Assembly (NCBI RefSeq): GCF_020215705.1
Contig: NZ_JAIWNB010000023.1
Span: forward strand, 62,001-126,000
From: Nonomuraea aurantiaca
GTDB taxonomy: Bacteria > Actinomycetota > Actinomycetes > Streptosporangiales > Streptosporangiaceae
DNA length: 64,000 nt
Direction: 5' to 3'
The notes under the pieces: model-generated
Database searches by the model: none
Told to the model about the DNA's origin: nothing
What the model saw: only the letters and a program-made list of their open reading frames with translations
Shown here: positions 50,033-58,080 of the stretch, one piece after another
Layout of the letters: every line of letters begins with the position of its first letter
Numbering within the stretch: position 1 is the first letter of the stretch
Translations under genes and position numbers: made by a program

Positions 50033-51154
50033 TCATGCTCGGGTCAGTACGTCTTCCAACGGCGTCCATTCGAACCCGTGGGCCTCTGCCACCGGCCGGC
50101 TGGTCAGGCGGCCCTCGTGCGTGCTCAGCCCCAGCGCGAGCGCCCGGTCCTGGCGCATGGCCGGTGCCCAGCCCCGGTCGGCGATGGCCAGGGCGTACGG
50201 GAGCGTGACGTTCGTCAGGGCGAACGTCGAGGTGTACGGGACCGCGCCCGGCATGTTGGCCACGCAGTAGAAGATCGAGTCGTGCACCTGGTACGTCGGC
50301 TCCGCGTGCGTGGTGGGGCGGGAGTCCTCGAAGCAGCCGCCCTGGTCGATCGAGATGTCGACCAGCACGGAGCCGGGCTTCATGCGGCTGACGAGCTCGT
50401 TGGTCACCAGCTTGGGCGCCTTCGCGCCGGGCACCAGGACCGCGCCGATGACCAGGTCGGCCTCGCGTACGGCGCTCTCGATCTCCAGGGTGTTGGAGGC
50501 GACCGTCTGGCAGTGGCCCTGGTAGATCATGTCGGCCTGGCGCAGTTTGTCGATGTTCTTGTCGAGGAGGAGCACCTCGGCCTGCATGCCGAGCGCGATG
50601 GCGGCGGCGTTCATGCCCGACACGCCCGCGCCGATCACCACGACGTGGGCCGCGCGCACGCCTGACACGCCGCCCATCAGCACGCCCCTGCCGCCCTGCG
50701 AGCGCATCAGGTGGTACGCGCCGACCTGCGGGGCCAGCCGTCCCGCGACCTCCGACATGGGGGCGAGCAGCGGGAGGGCGCCGTTCGGCGTCTGTACGGT
50801 CTCGTAGGCGATCCCGGTGACACCCGAGTCGAGCATCGCCTTGGTGCAGGCCCGGGAGGCGGCCAGGTGGAGGTAGGTGAACAGGATCTGGCCCTTGCGC
50901 ATCCGGTGGTATTCCTCGGCGACCGGCTCCTTCACCTTCAGCACCAGGTTGCTCTCGGCCCAGACGTCGTCGACCTGGTCGAGTATGAGGGCACCGGCCG
51001 CCGCGAAGTCGGCGTCGGGGATCGACGAGCCGAGGCCCGCGTCGTGCTCGACGTGGACCTGGTGGCCGTGCCGTACCAGCTCGTGGACGCCCGCGGGGGT
51101 GAGCGCGACGCGGTGTTCGTTGTCCTTGACCTCGCGGGGAACGCCGACCTTCAT
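50033..51154 (-). CDS. ald: Alanine dehydrogenase
   Basis: The 373-residue enzyme begins MKVGVPREVKDNEHRVALTP and continues with VKVKEP-like LVLKVKEPVAEEYHRM. The NAD motif is VVVIGAGVSGMNAAAIALGM and the C-terminal part has DISIDQGGCFEDSRPTTH. It converts L-alanine to pyruvate and ammonia with NAD. AAGGAG lies 5 bp before the ATG at 51154; the frame extends upstream but without homology. It is typically induced by alanine or oxygen limitation; no regulator lies here. Confidence 0.97.
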   Translation of the reverse strand: MKVGVPREVKDNEHRVALTPAGVHELVRHGHQVHVEHDAGLGSSIPDADFAAAGALILDQVDDVWAESNLVLKVKEPVAEEYHRMRKGQILFTYLHLAASRACTKAMLDSGVTGIAYETVQTPNGALPLLAPMSEVAGRLAPQVGAYHLMRSQGGRGVLMGGVSGVRAAHVVVIGAGVSGMNAAAIALGMQAEVLLLDKNIDKLRQADMIYQGHCQTVASNTLEIESAVREADLVIGAVLVPGAKAPKLVTNELVSRMKPGSVLVDISIDQGGCFEDSRPTTHAEPTYQVHDSIFYCVANMPGAVPYTSTFALTNVTLPYALAIADRGWAPAMRQDRALALGLSTHEGRLTSRPVAEAHGFEWTPLEDVLTRA

Positions 51155-51337
51155 CGAGACTCCTTGAGCGTGGAGAGTCACGGCTGCATCTTCTTCTCGA
51201 CTGCCTGGTGGATCCGTCGACAATCTGCAGCTCTTTCTCCCATCTTCCCCACTTCTTGCTGGACGATGAGGATTAGTCAGCTGATTACCCCGCTACAGCC
51301 GGTCCTCGATAGGCTCACCCGCAGCCCGAACGTCAGG

Positions 51338-52333
51338 ATGGGGTCGCCAACGATGGAGAAGCCGGAAGAGCCGCCGCCCGCGGAGCCCGGAGAGCCCAAG
51401 GCCAGCAGATTCACCACCATCGTGTTGATCGTCTCGCTGGTGGTCGTCGTGCTCATCTCCGGCGTCCTGGGCACGGTCGCCGTCCTGATGACCAGAAGCC
51501 CCGACGCGCCGATCCTGGGGGGCGTCCCGCCGCAGCGGCTGGCGACCCCGATCCACTTCGCGCCGGTCAGGGAGACCAAGCCGGCGCCGTGCCCGGGTGT
51601 CACGGCCGTGCTGGACAAGGAGCAGACGACCTGTTACCTGCTGGAGGACGGGGTCACGGTCAACGCCGTGCAGCGGATCGAGGCGGTACGCGAGAAGGAC
51701 GGCACCTATTCGGTGCGCATCGCGATCGCGCCCGCGTTCAAGCAGAAGGTGTCGGACCTCATCGACGAGCTGGTGACCAACCAGCGGCAGGTGGCGGTCG
51801 TCCTGGTGCCCAAGACCGTCCTGGCGGCACCGATCGTCACGCAGCCCATGGACGGCGACAGCCTGAGCATCGTCGGCTTCGACCAGGCCCAGGCAGAGGC
51901 CCTGGCCGCGAGCCTGCTCGGCTCCTCACCGAGCCCCGGAGCACCGACCAGCGGAGCACCGACCAGCGGAGCACCGACCGGTGGAGCGCCGACCGATGCC
52001 GCCCCGACCGCGGGGGCGCCTACGGGTGGGGCGCCGACAGGCGGAGCACCCACCGGCGGAGCGCCGACCACGGACCAAGCCCCCACCGGCACTACCGGCA
52101 CGACGGGCGTGCCCAACGCGGGAGCGCCGACCTCGGCCGCCACCGACCCGGTCGGCCGTTCCACCCCTTCCACCGGGGTCAACCAGAGACGCCTCGACCC
52201 TCACTACGCGGGCTGCAAGGAGGCCGTCGCCGCCGGCGACGGCCCGTACACCAAGGGCGTCCACCCTGAATACGCCTGGTACCCCGACCTCGACAAGAAC
52301 AACGTGGCCTGCAACACCGCAGACATCCGCTGA
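51338..52333 (+). CDS. Membrane-anchored protein with SecD P1-head-like and Excalibur-like domains
   Basis: The protein of about 331 residues has an N-terminal Pro/Glu-rich cytoplasmic stub and one membrane segment (TTIVLIVSLVVVVLISGVLG). An exterior region resembles the SecDF P1 head (LATPIHFAPVRET, CPGVTAVLDKEQTTCYLLED). Nine GAPTx pentapeptide repeats follow, then a C-terminal Excalibur-like calcium motif (LDPHYAGCKEAVAAGDGPY, DLDKNNVACN). Starts at 51266, 51338 and 51353 are all in frame; the choice is uncertain. It may act at the cell wall. Function unknown. Confidence 0.72.
   Translation: MGSPTMEKPEEPPPAEPGEPKASRFTTIVLIVSLVVVVLISGVLGTVAVLMTRSPDAPILGGVPPQRLATPIHFAPVRETKPAPCPGVTAVLDKEQTTCYLLEDGVTVNAVQRIEAVREKDGTYSVRIAIAPAFKQKVSDLIDELVTNQRQVAVVLVPKTVLAAPIVTQPMDGDSLSIVGFDQAQAEALAASLLGSSPSPGAPTSGAPTSGAPTGGAPTDAAPTAGAPTGGAPTGGAPTGGAPTTDQAPTGTTGTTGVPNAGAPTSAATDPVGRSTPSTGVNQRRLDPHYAGCKEAVAAGDGPYTKGVHPEYAWYPDLDKNNVACNTADIR
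51938..52072 (+). repeat. Nine 15-bp repeats encoding GAPTx
   Basis: The pentapeptide Gly-Ala-Pro-Thr-x (x = Ser, Gly, Asp, Ala or Thr) is repeated nine times within the Excalibur-type protein. It forms an extended linker between two exterior domains and is likely to vary in copy number. Confidence 0.9.
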
Positions 52334-52377
52334 CAGCCGACCAACAAGCCGCCCCAAAAGCCCCGAACGGCGAGCGG

Positions 52378-53763
52378 CTACCCGAACAGCTCCTCCAGCG
52401 CGGTGATCCCGAAGTAGGCCAGGAAGATCGCCGAGACCACCCACAGCAGCCACGGAATCTCGGCGAACTTCCCCCGGGCCGCCTTGATCAACGTGTACGA
52501 GATCACCCCGGCCCCCACCCCGTTCGTGATCGAGTACGTGAACGGCATCAGCGCGATCGTCAGGAACGCGGGCACGGCCAGCTCCAGGTCCTCCCAGGGC
52601 ACGTTCCTGCTCTGCGTCATCATCAGCGCCCCGACCAGCACCAGCGCGGGCGCCGCCGCGGCCGCGGGCACCATCCCGGCCAGCGGCGTGAACAGCAGGG
52701 CCAGGCCCAGCAGCGCCCCGGTCACCACGCTGGCCAGCCCGGTCCTGGCCCCCTCGCCCACGCCGGCGGCCGACTCGACGAAGACGGTGTTGGCCGACGA
52801 GCTGGTCGCCCCGCCGATCATGCCTGCGACGCCGTCCACGGTCAGGATCGCGCCCAGCCGCGGCACCCGCCCCCGCTCGTCCACCAGCCCGGCCTCGTCG
52901 CTGACGCCGATGATCGTGCCCATCGCGTCGAAGAACCCGGACAGCACCAGCGTGAACAGCACCACGGCCGCCGTCAGTGCCCCCGCGCTCACGAACCCGC
53001 CGAACAGGTCGAAACGTCCCACCAGCCCGAAGTCGGGCGCCGCCACCAGCGACTTCGGCACCCGGGGGGTCACCACGCCCCAGGTCCTGGGGTCGATGGT
53101 GGCCAGTGAGTTCACCACCACGGCCAGGACGGTAGTGACCGCGATGCTGATGAGGATGGCCGCCGGGGTCCTGCGTACGTACAGGACGATCATCAGGAGC
53201 AGCCCGATACAGAACACCGTGACCGGCCAGCCCGCCAGGTGCCCGGTCGCGCCGAGTTGCACGGGCGTGCCGGAGCCCGCCGCCACGAAGCCCGCGTCGA
53301 CCAGGCCGATCAGCGCGATGAACAGCCCGATCCCCACGCTGATCGCGTGCTTGAGCGCCAGCGGGATCGCGTTCATGATCAGGGTACGCAGGCCCGTCAC
53401 GGCCAGGATGACGATCGCGAGCCCTTCGAGGACGACCAGGCCCATCGCCTGGGCCCACGTCATGTGGGGCGCGGCCTGGTAGGCCACCACCGCGTTCAGG
53501 CCGAGCCCGGCCGCCAGCCCGAACGGCGCGTTGCCGATGAACGCCATGAGCAGCGTCGAGACGGCCGCCGCCAAGGCGGTCGAGGTGGTGAGCTGGACGA
53601 TCGAGAGCCTGGCGCCGGTGATGTCACGGGCGCCGGCCAGGATGATCGGGTTGAGCAGGATGATGTAGGCCATCGCCATGAACGTGGTGATCCCGCCGCG
53701 CACCTCGCGCCCGGCCGTCGTCGACCGGCCGGAGAGCTCGAAGAACCTGTCGAGCACGGCCAT
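52378..53763 (-). CDS. NCS2 family purine permease (AzgA-like)
   Basis: The 461-residue transporter has about 12-14 membrane segments and AzgA-type motifs: REVRGGITTFMAMAYIILLN, PFGLAAGLGLNAVVAY, SANTVFVESAAGVGEGARTG. It imports adenine, guanine or hypoxanthine with protons. The molybdenum hydroxylase and PucR genes nearby fit purine breakdown. The ATG at 53763 abuts AGGGGGG; a GTG at 53757 has better ribosome spacing and could be the true start. Confidence 0.93.
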   Translation of the reverse strand: MAVLDRFFELSGRSTTAGREVRGGITTFMAMAYIILLNPIILAGARDITGARLSIVQLTTSTALAAAVSTLLMAFIGNAPFGLAAGLGLNAVVAYQAAPHMTWAQAMGLVVLEGLAIVILAVTGLRTLIMNAIPLALKHAISVGIGLFIALIGLVDAGFVAAGSGTPVQLGATGHLAGWPVTVFCIGLLLMIVLYVRRTPAAILISIAVTTVLAVVVNSLATIDPRTWGVVTPRVPKSLVAAPDFGLVGRFDLFGGFVSAGALTAAVVLFTLVLSGFFDAMGTIIGVSDEAGLVDERGRVPRLGAILTVDGVAGMIGGATSSSANTVFVESAAGVGEGARTGLASVVTGALLGLALLFTPLAGMVPAAAAAPALVLVGALMMTQSRNVPWEDLELAVPAFLTIALMPFTYSITNGVGAGVISYTLIKAARGKFAEIPWLLWVVSAIFLAYFGITALEELFG

Positions 53764-53806
53764 CCCCCCTCGCGATCAAGGGGGAGTGCCGGGTGCCCTA
53801 CCCGGC
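53764..53806 (-). promoter_or_regulatory. Hairpins in the purine permease leader, one hiding the ribosome site
   Basis: On the minus strand GCCGGGT/ACCCGGC forms one 7-bp stem. Next, CCCCCT pairs with AGGGGG, which is the ribosome site directly before the start codon. Such a fold would block translation unless something melts it. It lacks the conserved loops of known purine riboswitches. Confidence 0.45.
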
Positions 53807-53849
53807 CGGGTGCGTGATCATCCCTCCAGCCGGCCCCGCAAGGCGCCGA

Positions 53850-54080
53850 TCACGCCTCGTGCTTGCCGCCGCCCACCAGGCCGACGAACTCCTCCAGGCC
53901 GATCCGGCCGTCGCCGTCCTTGTCGATGGCGTCGATGAACGCGCTGATCTCCGCGTCGGTGACGCCGTGGCCGCCGAGGGCCGCGTTGACCTGCCTGATC
54001 TCGCTGATCGACAGCAGGCCGTCACCGTCGGTGTCGAACCGCTCGAACTCCGCCTTGGCCGCGTCACGTGCGCTGGTCAT
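53850..54080 (-). CDS. EF-hand calcium-binding protein
   Basis: The 76-residue protein has two canonical EF-hand loops: DTDGDGLLSISE (residues 16-27) and DKDGDGRIGLEE (53-64). It resembles small actinobacterial calerythrin/CabD-like proteins that buffer or sense Ca(2+). The ATG at 54080 follows GGGAGG. Its first 17 bp overlap the 3' end of the xanthine-dehydrogenase-type gene on the same strand. Confidence 0.95.
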   Translation of the reverse strand: MTSARDAAKAEFERFDTDGDGLLSISEIRQVNAALGGHGVTDAEISAFIDAIDKDGDGRIGLEEFVGLVGGGKHEA

Positions 54081-56280
54081 CCGATGCCTCCCCGTCGTGG
54101 TCAATCCCCCTATTAAACAAGGCGATATCTTCCGGTCTGATGGGAACGCGCGTCAACCGCCGTCCGGTCGCCGCCCGCACCGCCGCCGCGATGGCCGGCG
54201 TGGACGAGAGCGTGGGCGGCTCGCCCGCGCCACGCAGGCCGTACGGGGCGGCGGGGTCGGGATTTTCAAGGATCTTCAGCGCCATCGGCGGCATGTCGAG
54301 AATGGTGGGAATCAGGTAGTCGGTGAACGACGGGTTCAGCAGCCGCCCGTCACGCATCTGGATCTCCTCCATCAGCGCCAGCCCGAGCCCCTGCGCCGAG
54401 CCGCCGTGGATCTGGCCCTCCAGCGCCTGCGGGTTCATGATCCGCCCCACATCCTGTACGGCCGCCAGCTCGACCACCTTGACCAGGCCCAGCTCGACGT
54501 CCACGTCCACCACGGCCCGGTGCACGCACAGGGCGAGTTGGGTGTGCGAGTCACCCTGCCCGGTCTCGGGGTTCAGCGGGAACGTGGGCCGGTGCCGATA
54601 CTCCCGCGTCTCCTCGATCGCCCCGTACTTCTCCAGCGCCTCCCTGGCCGGCAGCCCCTCGAAGCGCGCCCGTACGGCCTCGCAGGCCGCCTTCACCGCC
54701 CCGCCGGTGACGTACGACTGCCGCGAGGCCGACGACGAGCCCGCCGAGCCCACCGTGGTGTCGGCCGTCGCCACGGTCACGTTCTCGACGCCCAGCTCGG
54801 TCCTGGCGATCTGGGACTGGATCGTGACCAGGCCCTGGCCGACCTCGGCCGCCGCGGTGTGCACGGTGACGTGCGGCTCGCCGCCGATCAGCTCGGCCCG
54901 GACCCGGGCCGTCGAGTAGTCGTCGAAGCCTTCGGAGAAGCAGATGTTCTTGATGCCCACGCCGTACCCGACGCCGCGCCGTACGGACTCGCCGTGGGTG
55001 GTCTGCGAGACGCCGCCCGGCAGCGCGCGCAGATCGGGCTCCCGGGAGGGCGGGAGGGGCATCGCGGCGAGCTCGCGGAGCATGCCGGCCAGCGGCGCGG
55101 GCGAGTCGATGATCTGGCCTGTGACCAGGGACGAACCCTGCGACACCGCGTTGCGCACCCGGATCTCGACCGGCGACAGGCCGCACGCCTCGGCCAGGAG
55201 GTCCATCTGCGACTCGTACGCGTAGCACGCCTGCACCGCGCCGAACCCGCGCATCGCCCCGCACGGCGGGTTGTTGGTGTAGACGCCGGTGGCGTCGATC
55301 CGGACGTTCGGCACCTCGTACGGGCCGGCGCCGAGCGAAGCGGCGTTGCCGACGACGGCGGGGGAGGAGGAGCAGTACGCGCCGCCGTCGAGCAGGATGT
55401 CGGCCTTGACGTAGACGAGCCGGCCGTCACGGGTGGCGCCGTGCTCGTAGCGCATCCACGCGGGGTGGCGGTGTACGTGGCCGTAGAACGACTCCTCGCG
55501 GTTGTAGACGATCTTTACGGGACGGTTCAGCCGGAGCGCCAGCATGCAGGCGTGCGCCTGCATCGACAGGTCCTCGCGGGCGCCGAAAGCGCCGCCGACG
55601 CCCGACAGCGTCAGCCGTACCTTCTCCGGCGGCAGCCCGAGGCAGGGGGCGAGCTGGTCGCGGTCCACGTGCAGCCACTGGGTGGCGATGTACAGGTCCA
55701 CGCCGCCGTCCTCGGCGGGGACGGCCAGGCCGGACTCGGGGCCGAGGAAGGCCTGGTCCTGCATGCCGACCTCGTACTCGGCCGACACGACGACGTCCGC
55801 TTCGAAGGTGTCGCCCACCCGCACCGGCTGATGTCGTACGAAATTTCGCGATTCGCGGGGGTCTGTCACGGCGGGACGGGGCTCGTAGTCCACCACGATC
55901 GCCGCCGCGGCCCTGCGCGCGGTCTCCGGATGGTCGGCGGCCACCAGCGCGACCGGCTCGCCCTGGTAGCGGACCTGGTCGATGGCCAGCACCGGCTGGT
56001 CCTTCAGCTCCAGGCCGTAGAACTTCTCGCCGGGCACGTCCTCGTGCGTCAGCACCGTGAACACCCCCGGCATCGCCAGCGCGGGCCCCACGTCGATCGA
56101 GCGGATCCACGCCGAGACGTGCGGGCTGCGCAGCGTCACGCCCCACGCCATGCCGTCGAGCCACAGGTCGGAGGCGTAGGCGAACTCACCCGTCACCTTC
56201 AGCGTGGCGTCCGGCCGCCGCGCGCTCTCGCCCACGCCCATGGACTCGAGGCGCCGCGTCTCGCTCGACGTTTCGGTCAT
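54064..56280 (-). CDS. Xanthine dehydrogenase family molybdopterin-binding subunit (PucD/XdhD-like)
   Basis: The 738-residue protein is the large catalytic subunit of molybdenum hydroxylases: VGESARRPDATLKVTGEFAY at the start, then LSGVGGAFGAREDL, NNPPCGAMRGFGAVQ, EVGQGLVTIQSQIA and YGLRGAGEPPTLSSTPAIAA with the active-site Glu. It oxidises hypoxanthine or xanthine, given the purine permease and PucR neighbours. The FAD and iron-sulfur subunits needed for activity are not in this window. It is divergent from pucR with a 93-bp gap. Confidence 0.92.
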   Translation of the reverse strand: MTETSSETRRLESMGVGESARRPDATLKVTGEFAYASDLWLDGMAWGVTLRSPHVSAWIRSIDVGPALAMPGVFTVLTHEDVPGEKFYGLELKDQPVLAIDQVRYQGEPVALVAADHPETARRAAAAIVVDYEPRPAVTDPRESRNFVRHQPVRVGDTFEADVVVSAEYEVGMQDQAFLGPESGLAVPAEDGGVDLYIATQWLHVDRDQLAPCLGLPPEKVRLTLSGVGGAFGAREDLSMQAHACMLALRLNRPVKIVYNREESFYGHVHRHPAWMRYEHGATRDGRLVYVKADILLDGGAYCSSSPAVVGNAASLGAGPYEVPNVRIDATGVYTNNPPCGAMRGFGAVQACYAYESQMDLLAEACGLSPVEIRVRNAVSQGSSLVTGQIIDSPAPLAGMLRELAAMPLPPSREPDLRALPGGVSQTTHGESVRRGVGYGVGIKNICFSEGFDDYSTARVRAELIGGEPHVTVHTAAAEVGQGLVTIQSQIARTELGVENVTVATADTTVGSAGSSSASRQSYVTGGAVKAACEAVRARFEGLPAREALEKYGAIEETREYRHRPTFPLNPETGQGDSHTQLALCVHRAVVDVDVELGLVKVVELAAVQDVGRIMNPQALEGQIHGGSAQGLGLALMEEIQMRDGRLLNPSFTDYLIPTILDMPPMALKILENPDPAAPYGLRGAGEPPTLSSTPAIAAAVRAATGRRLTRVPIRPEDIALFNRGIDHDGEASDDQRT

Positions 56281-56360
56281 TCTCCGAGTAGAGCACCAGC
56301 GTGGCGGCGGTCCTATGCGTGTGACGTTAAATCCCGGTCAGAGCTTGACGAGCCGACTTG

Positions 56361-56376
56361 TATATTCCTCCAAGTG
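56361..56376 (+). promoter_or_regulatory. -10 box and probably leaderless start of pucR
   Basis: TATATT (56361-56366) lies 7 bp before the GTG at 56374. There is no ribosome binding sequence between. The spacing fits a leaderless mRNA, common in actinomycetes. Confidence 0.5.
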
Positions 56377-57858
56377 CGCATCAGTGATCTGCTGGCCATC
56401 GGCGAGCTGCGCCTCAGGCTCCTGACCGGCGACCCGGCCAGGGAGTTCACCGGCGTGCACATCACCGACCTGCCCGACCCGGGGCGCTACCTGTCGGGCG
56501 GCGAGCTGGTGCTCACGGGGATGATGTGGCGCACCGCGCCGGGCGACGCGGCCCGTTTCGTCGCCGCGCTGACCGAGGCCGGGGTGGCCGCGCTCGGCGC
56601 GGGCCAGGCGTGGCTCGGCCACGTTCCCGAGGACCTCGTGGAGGCGTGCGCGGCGGCCGGGCTGACGCTCGTCGAGGTGCCCACCGAGGTCTCCTTCCGT
56701 ACCCTCGCGGAGCTCGTCGTGCCCCGCCTGTCCGGTGACGCGCGCGACGCGCTCGGCCGCCACCGCAGGCTGCTCACCGCCGTGTCCGAGGGCGCCGCGC
56801 TGCCCGAGCTGTTCGCGCTGACGGCGGCGGAGCTGGGCGTCACGGGCGCCGTCGTCTCCGCCTCCGGCCGGGTGATCGTGGGCTCCGCCGAGGATCCGGT
56901 ACGGCTGGCCCGCGCGTACCTGACGGCGGCCCGGCTGCCCTGCCGCGTCGGCGAGCACACGATCTTCGGCGTCGGGCGCGGCCACCGGGCCGCGGGCTGG
57001 GCGCTGGCCTGCGACGGCGACCTGCTGGACCGGCCCGACCTCGGCTACGAGCTGGCGGCCTGCGTCGCGGTCGAGCACAGCCGGATGGAGGAGGGGCGGC
57101 GGGTCGAACGGCGGCTGGCCGAGCAGCTCGTCACGGCCGCGCTGGCCGAGGCCGGCCCGGCCGAGCTGGACGCCAGGCTCCGCACCTGCGGGCTCGACGC
57201 CGCCGAGCCGTACGCGATCGTGAACGCCACCGTTCTCACGGCGGACGGGCCGGGTGCTCCGGACGCGGCGACGTTGGGCGGGCAGGTCGTGGAGGAGCTG
57301 CTGGACCGCGAGATCATCGCCGCGGGACGGGTGGACGGTGCGGTGGGATTGGTGCCGCTGCGGGGCACGACGACGGTGAGCGAGGTGGCCGAGCGGCTGA
57401 GCGCCGGGGCGGAGGTGCTGTCCGCGCTGCCCGGCACCCGGATCTGCGTCGGCCTGAGCGGTGCGCTCACCGGCGCGGCGGCCGTGAAGGGCGGGGTCGA
57501 GGAGGCCGGGCACGCCCGGCGGCTGGCGGAGGCGCGCGGCGGCGGGGTGGTGACCAGCGATGAGATCTACACGCACGCCCTGTTGCTGGCCACCGCCCCC
57601 GGCGATGTGCGTCGCTCCTTCGCCGATCGGCTGCTGACGCCGCTACTCGACTATGACGGGCGGCACCAGTCAGAGCTGGTGCGAACACTTGGCACGTTCC
57701 TCGACTGCGCCGGCTCGTGGAACGCGTGCGCGGAGCGTCTGCACGTGCACGTCAACACGGTTCGTTACCGGATCAGGAGGGTGGAGGAGCTGACCGGCCG
57801 CGACCTGTCGACGATGACGGATCGGGTCGATTTCTTTCTGGCACTCCGGGCGCGCTGA
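56374..57858 (+). CDS. PucR family transcriptional regulator
   Basis: The 494-residue protein has an N-terminal PucR domain (VRISDLLAIGELRLRLLTGD, LPDPGRYLSGGELVLTGMMW), a central GGDEF-like CdaR region, and a C-terminal HTH (LGTFLDCAGSWNACAERLHV, HVNTVRYRIRRVEELTGRDL). It activates purine catabolism genes in known cases. It is divergent from the molybdenum hydroxylase gene, its probable target. The start is a GTG without a ribosome site. Confidence 0.94.
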   Translation: MRISDLLAIGELRLRLLTGDPAREFTGVHITDLPDPGRYLSGGELVLTGMMWRTAPGDAARFVAALTEAGVAALGAGQAWLGHVPEDLVEACAAAGLTLVEVPTEVSFRTLAELVVPRLSGDARDALGRHRRLLTAVSEGAALPELFALTAAELGVTGAVVSASGRVIVGSAEDPVRLARAYLTAARLPCRVGEHTIFGVGRGHRAAGWALACDGDLLDRPDLGYELAACVAVEHSRMEEGRRVERRLAEQLVTAALAEAGPAELDARLRTCGLDAAEPYAIVNATVLTADGPGAPDAATLGGQVVEELLDREIIAAGRVDGAVGLVPLRGTTTVSEVAERLSAGAEVLSALPGTRICVGLSGALTGAAAVKGGVEEAGHARRLAEARGGGVVTSDEIYTHALLLATAPGDVRRSFADRLLTPLLDYDGRHQSELVRTLGTFLDCAGSWNACAERLHVHVNTVRYRIRRVEELTGRDLSTMTDRVDFFLALRAR

Positions 57859-57898
57859 GCGAGCTGGAGGGCGGTTCAGGCGGCGTAACTACAAGGAA

Positions 57899-58021
57899 CT
57901 AGCAGCACGCAATGACATCAAACGCGATGCTGGGCGACGCATCGGCCTCCGCGGTCGTAACATTGGTGGCTGCGACCAAAACAGTCGCAATCAGTGCTGA
58001 CAGGATAAGACGCATGCGCAT
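57899..58021 (-). CDS. Secreted micropeptide precursor (40 residues)
   Basis: An ATG at 58021, 6 bp after GGGAG, opens a 40-codon gene ending in TAG. The product starts MRMRLILSALIATVLVAATN (basic n-region, long hydrophobic core), followed by TTAEADASP with plausible AxA-type signal peptidase sites, and ends SIAFDVIACC. The mature peptide would be about 12-15 residues with two terminal cysteines. It is divergent from an HTH-TPR regulator 59 bp away. A second in-frame ATG lies at 58015. The likely role is an exported signal peptide for that regulator; this is inference from architecture. Confidence 0.72.
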   Translation of the reverse strand: MRMRLILSALIATVLVAATNVTTAEADASPSIAFDVIACC

Positions 58022-58080
58022 CTAGGGCTCCCTCGCCTGTATGGGTTGTGCGTTTGTCATCATCTCAAGGAGCGGCGACT
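58022..58080. promoter_or_regulatory. Divergent control region of the micropeptide and its regulator
   Basis: Only 59 bp separate the two start codons, so the promoters must overlap. On the plus strand AAGGAG (58067-58072) serves the regulator; on the minus strand GAGGGAG serves the peptide. Local AT content is raised around 58040-58065. Confidence 0.55.

Noticed and set aside
53764..53806. Purine riboswitch before the NCS2 permease
   Set aside because: The conserved three-way junction and loop sequences of purine riboswitches are not there; only two plain hairpins are seen.
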